This document shows, in pieces, positions 1-8,500 of a stretch of DNA of 59,934 bases. The translations under genes were made by a program, and so were the position numbers. Every line of letters begins with the position of its first letter. Position 1 is the first letter of the stretch. Origin of the DNA: Pseudobdellovibrionaceae bacterium (GTDB taxonomy: Bacteria; Bdellovibrionota; Bdellovibrionia; Bdellovibrionales; Bdellovibrionaceae). The notes beneath the pieces were generated by a model that saw only the letters and a list, made by a program, of their open reading frames with translations, made no database searches and had not been told where the DNA came from. Location: NCBI GenBank assembly GCA_021731025.1, contig JAKFYD010000002.1, positions 1 to 59,934 on the forward strand. Reading direction: 5' to 3'.

Positions 1-106
1 TCGTCACTCTGATTCCTTTGAATGAAATTATTTTTATTTATCAAAAACACGTTCAAAGAATCGCAAATCTAAAATCTTTTGCAATGACCGCAGAGTCAAA
101 AACTAA

Positions 107-577
107 ACTAACTCCGAACTAACTCTAGATATTTTAATCCCAAAGACTAAGAACACTGTTAAAAATTACGAAGCCGAGATCACTGTTCTTAAGACTGGCG
201 TTGACACGGAAAAACTTTTTACCTTTGTTAAAAGTGAATACTGTAATGGCGGAGTTGCAGAGGCTATATTTTCTTTTAGAAAGACTGCAAACTTCTGGGG
301 AATGAGAGCTCCACTAGCTGCAATAGAAGGGTTTATTTCAGAATGTAAAGCTGGAAAAATGAATAGCTTCAATGATTTCTATTCTTCTTTAGCGTCCTTA
401 GAGAAAAAGTGTGCTGGCCTTGAAGCACCACTTTCACCCTTTCCAAATTCCTCTTTAAACAAAGAACAATTACGCAATAGTTTTTCAGCACTGAAAGCAA
501 GTTGTGTTGATGGGGTTGCTCTTAGTCGCCGTTACGCTGCAAGCTTAAAATTTCTTGCTGCAGGCATGACAAAATAG
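107..577 (+). pseudogene. Start-less reading frame, probable truncated or frameshifted gene
   Basis: An open frame runs from just after a TAA at 104-106 to a TAG at 575-577. Before the ATG at 302 it has no ATG, GTG or TTG codon, yet the translated stretch upstream of 302 looks protein-like (acidic and hydrophobic residues alternate, and it reads straight into the downstream part). A short ATG frame at 83 ends at a TAA a few codons later, so a frameshift near 104-120 would restore a start. The alternative is a 91-residue protein from 302, but the G-rich bases touch that ATG and leave no normal ribosome-site spacing. I do not recognise the family. The C-terminal part is helical with three cysteines. 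A good terminator follows at 608, so the unit was once transcribed. Confidence 0.35.
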
Positions 578-607
578 TTTTCTAAAGAAACTACTTATCG
601 ATTTTTC

Positions 608-642
608 AAGCTGCTGAGTCGCAATGACCAGCAGCTTTTTTT
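608..642 (+). terminator. Rho-independent terminator
   Basis: A perfect 9-bp inverted repeat (AAGCTGCTG at 608-616 and CAGCAGCTT at 629-637) is followed by a run of T. It closes the reading frame that ends at 577. Confidence 0.8.
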
Positions 643-658
643 AACTCAAATAATTTAT

Positions 659-844
659 TTGACTCGGATCACGCAAAGTTCAAAAAATATATCGGAACAT
701 TACGAACCTTTTTTATTTGCAGCTTCGCAACTTAAACAAAATCCGCCAGAGTGTCTTGTGTTTGAAGATGGCGAAGCAGGAATTGCGGGGGCCAAAGCTG
801 CAGGTATGTCTGTGGTTAAAATTATTTCGTCTCAATTAAAGTGA
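659..844 (+). pseudogene. C-terminal remnant of a HAD-superfamily phosphatase
   Basis: About 45 residues match the end of a beta-phosphoglucomutase/HAD-IA phosphatase. The segment EPFLFAASQL is followed by CLVFEDGEAGI (the family's acidic motif IV, normally VFEDS..GI) and AAKAAGM-like AGAKAAGM. The N-terminal nucleophile motif DxDG(T/V), the cap domain and the Thr/Ser motif II are missing. A full-length member has about 215 residues. The only start available is TTG at 659, with no ribosome site, and the frame is open back through the preceding terminator. I infer a decayed gene rather than a functional short protein. Confidence 0.5.
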
Positions 845-908
845 TCGTGTGAGATCTACATAGATATAGAGAAGCTCTTGGCTGACGTTTTGAAAACTGG
901 ATTTCCCC

Positions 909-1448
909 TTGGCTCGGACCATGTTCACAGTCTGCTCACTGCAGTACGGCCCAGCATCCTGCTTATGGTATAAAATTGATTCGCGAACAGCGTGTGCAGC
1001 TAAGAGTTCAACTCTTTTTACATCAAATATGAATTGCCCCAAGCCCTATACGACTTTTAAAGTATCTTCTCCACCCTACTCACGTGGTCGAAAGAATCTT
1101 TGTGTAGCATTGCATGCCGTGAATGCCTTCTCTATTCCAAGAAACGAGGAATGCCCCGAAAAAGGGTTTACTATAGGTATTGATAAAACAAATATGGAAA
1201 ACAAATTGTGCATTAGGGATCAGAAGGTTACACAAGAAAATTCTGACGATAACTGCTTTTCCGTAGGAGCAAGAACTAAAGCTGACGATAATGCCTATGA
1301 AATGCAAGTTGTTCGATGCAAAAGTAATGGTCTTACCTATGAGTTTCCAGCTCGATGCAAAACCGGAGCATCATTGGGACAGTGTATTGGAGATCTCGTA
1401 ACTTCAAGTAATCCACAAAAAACGCAACCGCCGAGTGGTGCGCGATGA
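909..1448 (+). CDS. Cysteine-rich protein of unknown function
   Basis: A 179-residue product from TTG 909, or 175 residues from ATG 921. It has about ten cysteines spread over the length and a Pro/Ser-rich tail, as in exported disulfide-bonded proteins. No signal peptide is visible at either start, so the N-terminus may have been lost or shifted; the frame is closed by a TGA at 891. Its last codons overlap the ATG of the next gene as ATGA (1445-1448), which suggests translational coupling. I recognise no family. It lies in a stretch with other broken genes beside a tRNA, so it may itself be a remnant. Confidence 0.45.
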   Translation: MARTMFTVCSLQYGPASCLWYKIDSRTACAAKSSTLFTSNMNCPKPYTTFKVSSPPYSRGRKNLCVALHAVNAFSIPRNEECPEKGFTIGIDKTNMENKLCIRDQKVTQENSDDNCFSVGARTKADDNAYEMQVVRCKSNGLTYEFPARCKTGASLGQCIGDLVTSSNPQKTQPPSGAR

Positions 1449-1723
1449 ATTCAATCATCAAAGTATTTCTTTTCTGTACTCTTTGCCTAATTCCCACAGC
1501 CTATGGTGAAATTCTTTCACCAATAAAAATAAACTTTTTTGTAAAAACGCTAGATGCTGAGAAAATCACTGTAATGCATAACGGAAAAACAGCTCAGATT
1601 CCAAAAAAGTTAGTATCATCTTCCCAACTTAAAAATCTGAAAATTGGTGAGCATCAAACCCTCGAATTTAGCAAAGAGGATTTTGAAAAAGTAAAAACTA
1701 TTATCAGTTCAAAATTGAAGTAA
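1445..1723 (+). CDS. Small exported protein
   Basis: A 92-residue protein with a clear Sec signal peptide: N-terminal Lys, hydrophobic core (VFLFCTLCLIP) and AYG before the mature part, so cleavage is likely near residue 21. The mature part is about 70 residues, Lys-rich with beta-strand-like alternation. The ATG overlaps the stop of the preceding Cys-rich gene (ATGA), so the two are probably co-translated and may work together in the periplasm. No family recognised. The stop codon is three bases from the tRNA-His 3' end on the other strand. Confidence 0.55.
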   Translation: MNSIIKVFLFCTLCLIPTAYGEILSPIKINFFVKTLDAEKITVMHNGKTAQIPKKLVSSSQLKNLKIGEHQTLEFSKEDFEKVKTIISSKLK

Positions 1724-1726
1724 AAT

Positions 1727-1803
1727 TGGGGTGACCGACGGGGCTTGAACCCGCGACACTCGGAATCACAATCCGATGCTCTACCAACTGAGCTACGGCC
1801 ACC
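1727..1803 (-). tRNA. tRNA-His (anticodon GTG)
   Basis: On the minus strand the sequence folds as a complete tRNA. The acceptor stem starts with the extra G typical of tRNA-His (GGTGGCCG pairing with CGGTCACC). The D-arm is TAGCTCAGTTGGTAGAG, the anticodon loop is TTGTGAT with anticodon GTG, and the T-arm contains GGGTTCAAGCC. CCA is encoded. It closely resembles E. coli tRNA-His. Confidence 0.95.
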
Positions 1804-1900
1804 ACGAGAGATAAAGATGGGATTTTATAAACGAATCTCAAAAGAAAGTGAACCAAAAAAGAGGGCTATTCTGCCTTATATTTGAGCTAACTGGCCAAAA

Positions 1901-2857
1901 TCAATAATCGCAAGCTTGAACGACCGGGTATGGCTTACAAATACTAGTTCCCGCAGCTGGGGTTAGTTCATAACTCTCGGCCCACTCCCCGTTGGCATTG
2001 CAGCGGCTTCGCACGCAACGGACCTTTGATAAATCCAAACGACATCGACGTTGGTCCTTAGGATTATTTTCGCAAACCCAACGGCATTCATTAAAGGTTC
2101 CGCCTGGCCTTTTGCAAATCTCATTTTTTCTTGCTGAATTTTTTCCTTCATTAGTTTTGGACTTCTTTTTGGACGCTTCTAGCGATTTCTTTTCGGCCTC
2201 GATGGAAAAAAGTTGCTTATCTTCTTTCGACAAATCTTCAATAGCTGATTTTTTACCTTTTGGAATTTTTCGACCCTGGAGTAAAACATCGTAAGCAATT
2301 TCCCCGTCTTCTCGGTGGCCTAAAAATTCAACTTTTTTCCCTGCGCTCACCTTAACGGATTCTTCTCCATTTTTTTCTTGGAATTCGGCTTCGCCTTTGA
2401 GTGCAAGCAATTGCACCCTCGGAGCTGCCGGTTCATAAATCACGACAAAAATTCCTTCAGGCAAGGTCGACTCGAAAAGATCGGATTTTAACATGATCTG
2501 ACTTTTCCCTTGAGACTGCCAACGAACTTTCCCATGTTTCAAGATAAACTCGTCGGAACGGCCATCTTCCCAGCGAATCAAAGGAAATGTGACTTCGGTG
2601 TCAGGATAAACTTTAAGCTCGATACCAGGTTCAAGTTGTAACAAAATTTCTGACTTTGCATCGGTATGAATCGATCCGGAACCGCGAATAAGTTCTTTTT
2701 TTCTCAATTGAGTTTTCGAAAAAATACTACTTTCATCTTTTCGCTTTTCGATCAGCGGCCGGCCTTTGAGCTCGAGAACGGAAACTCCTTTAGCTCCAGA
2801 CGCAGCCGACACCACAGAGTTACAAGCCAATAAGAAAATCAGTAAAAGTGATTTCAA
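1901..2857 (-). CDS. Exported FecR-like domain protein with Cys-rich C-terminus
   Basis: 318 residues. A signal peptide (KSLLLIFLLACNSVVSAASG) is followed by a FecR-type beta domain (residues about 25-185: a 'lipid A-like' charged strand pattern around GSGSIHTDAKSEILLQLEPG and later LKGEAEF..VKVSAGKKVEF). A Lys/Glu-rich linker (about 205-245) follows, then a C-terminal domain of about 75 residues with eight cysteines, presumably disulfide bonded. FecR domains usually occur in anti-sigma regulators or in surface proteins; with no transmembrane helix this is a periplasmic or surface protein. An early CN in the signal region could be a poor lipobox, but a normal LxxC is absent. Its ATG overlaps the stop of the upstream glycosyltransferase gene by four bases, so the two form an operon. 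Confidence 0.6.
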   Translation of the reverse strand: MKSLLLIFLLACNSVVSAASGAKGVSVLELKGRPLIEKRKDESSIFSKTQLRKKELIRGSGSIHTDAKSEILLQLEPGIELKVYPDTEVTFPLIRWEDGRSDEFILKHGKVRWQSQGKSQIMLKSDLFESTLPEGIFVVIYEPAAPRVQLLALKGEAEFQEKNGEESVKVSAGKKVEFLGHREDGEIAYDVLLQGRKIPKGKKSAIEDLSKEDKQLFSIEAEKKSLEASKKKSKTNEGKNSARKNEICKRPGGTFNECRWVCENNPKDQRRCRLDLSKVRCVRSRCNANGEWAESYELTPAAGTSICKPYPVVQACDY

Positions 2858-3618
2858 AGATTCTCCTTTTTCTTATTTTCGAGCTCCCAAATTTTCGCCC
2901 ATTTCAAAAAAACAGAGTAAGCTGCACTGACTGAAATCAAGAAACCGGGCAAACCGTCAAGAAAGCCCCGTTTTAAAAAATAAGTTTCAAAAAATTTTGA
3001 TGGGGGTTTAACTATCAAGTAATACAAGCTGAATCGCTTACCCCGAGAAAAAAGATCTTCAGCTTGAAGTCCCGAATAGCGATCGTTAGTCACAACTTGA
3101 TGAGACAGATTTTTAAAAACCCAATGTAGAATTGGAGACTGAAATTGATCGGTCTTTTCAGTCTCCACTTTTTCGTGAATTTGCGCTTGATCCCAATGAG
3201 AAAACTTCCTGTTAAATAATCTTATCTGACGATCAGGGTACCAACCCCCATAGTGAATCCACCGCCCTAGGTGAAAAGATCGCCGGGGCAACTGGTAGGC
3301 TGTTTTTTCATCCAGTGATGAAAAGCGCGAAAGGATTTCTTCACTCAATTCGGGACTTAAAGCTTCATCAGCGTCTAAAGACAGAACCCAGTCGTACTGA
3401 GCTTTCTCGACAGCAAACTGCTTTTGAGGACCAAAGCCTTTCCAAGCTTCAACCAAAACTTTAGCGCCCAGTTTTTGAGCAAGCTCACGGGTTTGATCGG
3501 TAGAATCGCTGTCAACGACGATGATTTCAGAGGCAAATGGGACAGAGCGTAGGCAGCGCTCAATATTCTTTTCTTCATTTTTCGTAATCACCGTCAAGCT
3601 CAGCGGCAGTTTCTGCAT
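2854..3618 (-). CDS. Family 2 glycosyltransferase, LPS-core (WaaE/KdtX) type
   Basis: 254 residues from ATG 3618. GT2 fold: SLTVITKNEEKNIERCL at the N-terminus, IIVVDSDSTDQT (nucleotide-binding Asp), SLDADE (the DxD metal motif) and GGWYPDRQIRLF, a signature of the WaaE-like beta-1,4-glucosyltransferases that decorate the inner LPS core. A C-terminal hydrophobic patch (PGFLISVSAAYSVFL) probably anchors it to the inner membrane. A longer reading from TTG 3669 is possible. I prefer 3618 because the GT2 fold begins right after it and a TTGACA/GACAAT promoter lies directly upstream, inside the longer version. It is the first gene of a two-gene operon with the FecR-like protein. Confidence 0.8.
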   Translation of the reverse strand: MQKLPLSLTVITKNEEKNIERCLRSVPFASEIIVVDSDSTDQTRELAQKLGAKVLVEAWKGFGPQKQFAVEKAQYDWVLSLDADEALSPELSEEILSRFSSLDEKTAYQLPRRSFHLGRWIHYGGWYPDRQIRLFNRKFSHWDQAQIHEKVETEKTDQFQSPILHWVFKNLSHQVVTNDRYSGLQAEDLFSRGKRFSLYYLIVKPPSKFFETYFLKRGFLDGLPGFLISVSAAYSVFLKWAKIWELENKKKENL

Positions 3619-3624
3619 TTTTTC

Positions 3625-3653
3625 ATTGTCCTGATCCCTATCAAGCTTGTCAA
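3625..3653 (-). promoter_or_regulatory. Sigma-70-type promoter for the GT2 gene, very close to its ATG
   Basis: On the minus strand TTGACA (3653-3648) is separated by 17 bp from GACAAT (3630-3625). The expected transcription start falls at or beside the ATG at 3618, so the message would be leaderless. An AGGA lies upstream of that point and might argue for an earlier start. Confidence 0.4.
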
Positions 3654-3715
3654 ACCTTCGTCTTGTCAAATGACTAAGGGCTCGATATCCTTCTTGATAT
3701 CACGGAGGTCGACCC

Positions 3716-4366
3716 ATGAAAAACTCTCTAGGTTTCTTTTTTAGTAAAACTTTTTCTGTTTCCCTTTTTATGCTGTTGGGTTGGACGATGTCTGCTTCGG
3801 CAGGCTACTTAACTTTAGGCGAATCAGGCGAGCTCGTAAAACCTTATCAATATCGCATCGGAGCTTCTCCGCAATTTTTGACCAACGAAAGTGGTGGCAT
3901 GAATGTGCAAGCTTTTGTCGATGCCGGTTGGACCGATGAATTGGCTTCCCGCTTTTCATTTGGCGTTGGTAAAGTGGATTTCAATCTGAGTGGAAGTTTA
4001 AAATACATTCCTTTTCCTGATGTCGATCAACAACCTGCCATGGGCATTCGCTTGACAGGATACTTTGCTCGCATGGGTTCTGAAAGTGTAACAACTTTAC
4101 AAATTGCTCCCATGGTCAGTCGCAAATTTGAATCTGAATATGGTTTATGGATTCCTTACAGCGCCCTCGCCTTTAATGTGGGAACATTTAAAGACAAAGG
4201 CGGATTAGGAACGAATTTCATTATTGGTACTGAACTTAAACATCCCGATGCGGAAAGATTTGTTTTCGCCACCGAAGTCGGCTTCAATTTAAAAGATTCT
4301 TTTTCTTGGGTGGCCGGCTTTGTTTCGATCCCCTTTGATTCACAATCTGGATTCAAAAAACGCTAG
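3716..4366 (+). CDS. Outer-membrane beta-barrel-like protein
   Basis: 216 residues with a long signal peptide (FSVSLFMLLGWTMSASA, cleavage near residue 29). The mature part is built from alternating polar/hydrophobic strands (GIRLTGYFARMG, TTLQIAPMVSRKFES, NFIIGTELKH, FVFATEVGFNL, FSWVAGFVSIPF), as in small 8-10-strand outer-membrane barrels. No specific family recognised. A strong ribosome site (GGAGG at about 3704) fixes the start. It lies seven bases upstream of mreB in the same direction, so the two may share a transcript. Confidence 0.6.
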   Translation: MKNSLGFFFSKTFSVSLFMLLGWTMSASAGYLTLGESGELVKPYQYRIGASPQFLTNESGGMNVQAFVDAGWTDELASRFSFGVGKVDFNLSGSLKYIPFPDVDQQPAMGIRLTGYFARMGSESVTTLQIAPMVSRKFESEYGLWIPYSALAFNVGTFKDKGGLGTNFIIGTELKHPDAERFVFATEVGFNLKDSFSWVAGFVSIPFDSQSGFKKR

Positions 4367-4373
4367 GGGAAAT

Positions 4374-5417
4374 ATGTTTTCTTGGTTTAAAAATCAGTCG
4401 AAAAATACAGCGGCTGATGTGTACGTGGACTTGGGAACAGCCAATACATTAGTAGCAGCTCGCGGTTTAGGAATCATTCTGAACGAGCCCTCCATTGTAG
4501 CTTACACCGAACCAAGCCCTGGAAAAAAGAAAATCATCGGCGTCGGGCAAGCCGCCCGTACTATCATGAACAACACCACGGGTAATGTGATGATCGTAAA
4601 ACCCGTTCGCGATGGTGTGATTGCTGATTTTGATCTTGCCCAAGAAATGCTAAAATATTTTTTAAGTTCGAAGCAAGTCAAAGGTGCTTTTCATCGTCCC
4701 CGAGTCGTGGTTTCACTTCCCTACGGAGTGACCGAAGTGGAAAAAAAAGCCGTTGTCGATGCTTGTCTTATGGCCGGAGCTAAACAAGTTATTTTGATTG
4801 ATGAACCTATGGCTGCTGCCATAGGAGCAGGACTTCCCGTTCAATCTGCAAAGGGTTGCATGGTTGTTGATATCGGCGGCGGAACTACCGAAGTCGCCGT
4901 GATTGCTCTATCAGATATTGTTTACTGCGAAGCGGCCCGCTGTGGGGGGCATCGCATTGATCAAGCCATCATCGAATATTTTAAAAAAGTTAAACGCTTC
5001 GTTATCTCGGAAAACACGGCCGAAGAATTAAAAATCAGCATTGGCACCGCAGTTCCTAAAAAAGAAATTCGTGTTGCTTTGGCTTACGGCCGCGATGCTG
5101 ATACTGGTCTTCCCCGAAGTTTAGAAGTGAGCTCGGAAGATGTTGGCTTAGCCATGAGTGAGGCCCTTCAAGAAATCATCAATGCGATTCATCGCGCCTT
5201 AGAGCATACTCCCCCCGAATTGGTTTCCGACATAATCGAGCAAGGAATTGTTTTGGCTGGCGGCGGAGCTTTAATTCGCGACTTTGATCTTCGCATTCGC
5301 AATGAAGTTCGATTGCCTGTTCGGGTCGCTGACAATCCTTTAGTGGCGATCGCCAAAGGTGGAGAAAAAGTTCTTGAAGATCCCGTTCTCCTCGAGAAAA
5401 TTACATTAAGTCTTTAA
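4374..5417 (+). CDS. mreB: Rod-shape-determining actin homologue MreB
   Basis: 347 residues, the usual length. The cytoplasmic actin-like ATPase polymerises along the inner membrane and positions peptidoglycan synthesis. All ATP-pocket motifs are present: VDLGTANTLV (phosphate 1, near residue 15), VVDIGGGTTEVAV (phosphate 2, about 165) and LAGGGALI (adenosine, about 295). VKPVRDGVIADFD is also typical. I chose ATG 4374 because AGGGGA precedes it and the family's N-terminus begins here. No mreC or mreD follows; the next gene is convergent and overlaps the stop by four bases. A stand-alone mreB suggests a second paralogue, as in Bdellovibrio, which has two, but I cannot see the rest of the genome. 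Confidence 0.95.
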   Translation: MFSWFKNQSKNTAADVYVDLGTANTLVAARGLGIILNEPSIVAYTEPSPGKKKIIGVGQAARTIMNNTTGNVMIVKPVRDGVIADFDLAQEMLKYFLSSKQVKGAFHRPRVVVSLPYGVTEVEKKAVVDACLMAGAKQVILIDEPMAAAIGAGLPVQSAKGCMVVDIGGGTTEVAVIALSDIVYCEAARCGGHRIDQAIIEYFKKVKRFVISENTAEELKISIGTAVPKKEIRVALAYGRDADTGLPRSLEVSSEDVGLAMSEALQEIINAIHRALEHTPPELVSDIIEQGIVLAGGGALIRDFDLRIRNEVRLPVRVADNPLVAIAKGGEKVLEDPVLLEKITLSL

Positions 5418-6379
5418 GAGTTTTGATCTTCCCGCAAAAGTTGCAATAGTTTTTTTGCGATGGGTCCTGGCTGACCTGCGCTGATATTTTTACCTTCGTA
5501 GGTTGTGACTGGAAGCACGTCCCAGGTCGTACCGACAATCATCAATTCTTTGGCTTTCAACACATCCTCTTCCAAAAGATTTTTTTCCAAAATTCCTTTC
5601 AGGTCTTTGCTTGCAACCAGTTTTTCGGCCAAAGAAAAAGCTCTCATCATCGTTGTGCCTTTAAGAATTCTTGCTAGTTTTGGACGGCAGAGCTGATCGT
5701 TCTCGTCGACAAGGATTAGATTTTCGGTGCTGCATTCGGTGACGAAACCTTCCTCATCGAAAGCCACTGTAAAATCCAAGCCGCGATCGACCGATTCTTT
5801 TTTCATCAGCACATTTGGCAAATAATTGCAGGACTTAATTTCACACCAGGGCGAAGATTTGGGATGAATCAGACTTCGACCCAGCTTCGCACCCTTCTCG
5901 TATTTTTCGACAGCAGGCATTTTTGAATTGATCAAAACAAAATGAAAGTGAGTCGCGGTCGAATCATAGGGATTCGCCGAAAACAAACCCACACCGCGGG
6001 AAAGAAAAATTCGCAAGCCACCGGATTCGATTTTTTTAAGAGCCACCATCTCTTGCAGGGTTTTTTCGACCCGCTCCCGAGAAAAAGGCCAACTTAAAGA
6101 CAAGGCCTTCGCCGAAAGCTCTAAGCGGTCCAAATGATCTTTCATCAAATAGATTTTTCCACCAACAACTTTAAAAGCTTCAAAGACCCCATCCCCCCGA
6201 TGAACCAGATGATCTTCCATCGGAATTAACATCAATCGCGGGTCATCCACATAGGCATCCCAATAGCTGGAGTACATCAATAAACTCTGAGAGGTTTTTA
6301 AAGAGTGCTGATCCAGCCAGTTTTTAAGCCATTCTTCGGGTTTTAGAATTTTTTTGCTGAAATTGAGGTCATTTGTCAT
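5414..6379 (-). CDS. PLP-dependent class IV aminotransferase
   Basis: 321 residues, fold type IV (branched-chain aminotransferase / D-amino-acid aminotransferase / aminodeoxychorismate lyase). Visible features are HRGDGVFEAFKV with the early substrate loop, the PLP lysine in EIKSCNYLPNVL, and VTECSTENLILV, the glutamate that contacts the pyridine nitrogen. KGTTMMRAF corresponds to the phosphate-binding G(I/V)TR region. The substrate cannot be decided from sequence; BCAT and PabC are both possible. ATG 6379 is chosen over an upstream start at 6514, which would run into metG. The gene is divergent from metG and convergent with mreB. Confidence 0.8.
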   Translation of the reverse strand: MTNDLNFSKKILKPEEWLKNWLDQHSLKTSQSLLMYSSYWDAYVDDPRLMLIPMEDHLVHRGDGVFEAFKVVGGKIYLMKDHLDRLELSAKALSLSWPFSRERVEKTLQEMVALKKIESGGLRIFLSRGVGLFSANPYDSTATHFHFVLINSKMPAVEKYEKGAKLGRSLIHPKSSPWCEIKSCNYLPNVLMKKESVDRGLDFTVAFDEEGFVTECSTENLILVDENDQLCRPKLARILKGTTMMRAFSLAEKLVASKDLKGILEKNLLEEDVLKAKELMIVGTTWDVLPVTTYEGKNISAGQPGPIAKKLLQLLREDQNS

Positions 6380-6454
6380 ATCTCTTAGTTGATCCTTTAT
6401 AAGGGCCAGGGTAAAAATTAAAACGACACTTTTTATCATGACATTGAGGTCCAG

Positions 6455-8491
6455 ATGGAACAAAGAAAAATTTTGATCACTGCGGCTTTGCCCTACGCCA
6501 ATGGTTATATTCATTTAGGACATTTGGTCGAATACCTTCAAGCCGATTTTTGGGCCCGCTTTCAAAACTTGCGGGGGAATGATTGCGCTTACATTTGCGC
6601 CGATGACACCCATGGAACCCCCATCATGGTGCGTGCTCGTGAAATGGGAATCACTCCGGAAAAGTTGATCGCTAATAGCTGGGAAGAACACTTTAAAGAT
6701 TTCGGCGACTTCCAAATTCAGTTTTCACATTACTCTTCAACGAACTCTGATGAAAATCGAAAATTGTGCGAAGAGTTTTACAAACACATGAAAGAAAAAA
6801 ATCATGTGAGTCGTAAAACGATTAAGCAGCTCTATTGCAATCATGACAAAATGTTTTTGCCCGATCGTTTCGTGAAAGGCACTTGCCCTAAGTGCGGCTC
6901 GAAAGATCAGTACGGCGATTCATGTGACGTTTGCAGTGCGACCTACTCGCCTGCGGATTTGAAAGATCAACATTGTGCGATTTGTGGGTCATCTCCAGTC
7001 GATAAAGACAGTGAGCATATTTTTTTCGAACTCAATCATTTTAAAGAGTATTTGCAAAAATGGCTTCCCAAGCACACTTCAGGCGAAGTTAAAAATAAAA
7101 TGCTGGAATGGTTTAACGAAGATCTACGGCCTTGGGATATTTCGCGTGACGAACCTTACTTTGGTTTTGCGATTCCGGGTGAAAATAAAAAGTATTTTTA
7201 TGTTTGGGTTGATGCACCGATGGGCTACGTGAGTTCGACCTTACAGTGGTGTCAGAAGACAGGTCGAAACTTTGAAGATTATTGGAAAAGTGATAAGCAC
7301 GAACTTTACCACTTCATTGGGAAAGACATTGTTTACTTTCACACCTTATTTTGGCCTGCGCTTTTAAAAGCAGCAGATTTCCGCACGCCCACCGCGGTTT
7401 GGGTTCATGGTCGACTGATGATCAACGGCGAGAAAATGAGTAAATCGAAAGGTACGATGGTTCCAGCAAGATGTTACCTGAATCATTTAAATCCCACCTA
7501 TTTACGCTACTACTACGCAACGAAATTAAACTCATCTTTGGATGACTTTGATTTGAATTTCGAAGATTTCACTAACCGCGTAAATTCAGATCTCATTGGT
7601 AAAATTACGAATTTGGCCTCCCGTGGCGCCCAAATGCTGAATAAAAAATTCAACTCGATCATGAGCGAATGTGATTTCGACGGACTTAAATTGATTCATA
7701 AATTTCAACGCCAATGCGAAGTGATCGAGTCTTACTACGAAGCGCGTGAATTCGCGAAAGCCACTTCAGAGATTCGTACTCTTGCTGATGAAGCCAATCG
7801 CTACTTTGATGAAAAGGCTCCCTGGAAATCAACGGATGAAGCCGCAACTCAAAAAGTTTTAACAAGCACATTGAACATGTTTCGAATTTTAGCGATCTAT
7901 CTGAAACCAATACTCCCCGTCTATTCCGCCGAAGCCGAGAAGTTAACTCAAGAAAAGCCGTGGATGTGGAATGACTTGCAGAAAATTTTAACCAATCACA
8001 AAATTAATGCTTACCAACACCTCGCCAGCCGCATTGAAACCGAGAAAGTGAAGGCCATGATGGACGAAAGTCAAAAAATTAACCAAGAGATCAGCACCCA
8101 AAGAGCAAAAAGTTCGACAGCTTCTACTGCCACGGTGGCAGTGAATGCTGGTGGAGGAACTTCTGAAATCGAGATTGATGATTTCATGAAGATTGATTTG
8201 AGAATTGCGAAGATTGTGAATGCGGAAGCTGTTCCCGAAGCTGATAAATTAATTAAATTGCAGGTTGATCTGGGTGACGGAAAACCACGTCAATTGTTCG
8301 CTGGAATTAAGGCTGCTTACAAACCTGAAGACTTGATCGGCCGACTGACCGTAGTGGTTGCGAACCTTAAACCCCGAAAAATGAAATTTGGAATGTCTGA
8401 AGGCATGGTGCTGGCAGCTGGTCCCGGCGGATCTGAATTATTTATTCTAAGTCCCGATCAAGGCGCGCAACCGGGACAGCGAGTGAAATGA
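6455..8491 (+). CDS. metG: Methionyl-tRNA synthetase
   Basis: 678 residues, class I aminoacyl-tRNA synthetase charging tRNA-Met. HLGH (residues 20-23) is the HIGH signature and KMSKS is at 327-331. The connective-peptide zinc region has the paired knuckles CPKCGS..C..C and C..CG (about 140-185). The C-terminal 110 residues form the OB-fold tRNA-binding/dimerisation domain ([16 protein letters not shown] ... [15 protein letters not shown]), joined by an Ala/Ser/Thr linker. GAGG sits upstream of the ATG. It is followed nine bases later by a SpoU-type methylase gene, probably in one operon. Confidence 0.97.
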   Translation: MEQRKILITAALPYANGYIHLGHLVEYLQADFWARFQNLRGNDCAYICADDTHGTPIMVRAREMGITPEKLIANSWEEHFKDFGDFQIQFSHYSSTNSDENRKLCEEFYKHMKEKNHVSRKTIKQLYCNHDKMFLPDRFVKGTCPKCGSKDQYGDSCDVCSATYSPADLKDQHCAICGSSPVDKDSEHIFFELNHFKEYLQKWLPKHTSGEVKNKMLEWFNEDLRPWDISRDEPYFGFAIPGENKKYFYVWVDAPMGYVSSTLQWCQKTGRNFEDYWKSDKHELYHFIGKDIVYFHTLFWPALLKAADFRTPTAVWVHGRLMINGEKMSKSKGTMVPARCYLNHLNPTYLRYYYATKLNSSLDDFDLNFEDFTNRVNSDLIGKITNLASRGAQMLNKKFNSIMSECDFDGLKLIHKFQRQCEVIESYYEAREFAKATSEIRTLADEANRYFDEKAPWKSTDEAATQKVLTSTLNMFRILAIYLKPILPVYSAEAEKLTQEKPWMWNDLQKILTNHKINAYQHLASRIETEKVKAMMDESQKINQEISTQRAKSSTASTATVAVNAGGGTSEIEIDDFMKIDLRIAKIVNAEAVPEADKLIKLQVDLGDGKPRQLFAGIKAAYKPEDLIGRLTVVVANLKPRKMKFGMSEGMVLAAGPGGSELFILSPDQGAQPGQRVK

Positions 8492-8500
8492 TATTTCACA

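Noticed and set aside
836-1042. Minus-strand 68-codon frame opposite the Cys-rich gene
   Set aside because: No ribosome site and no family signal; the plus-strand frame is longer, has a coupled downstream gene and a more protein-like composition.
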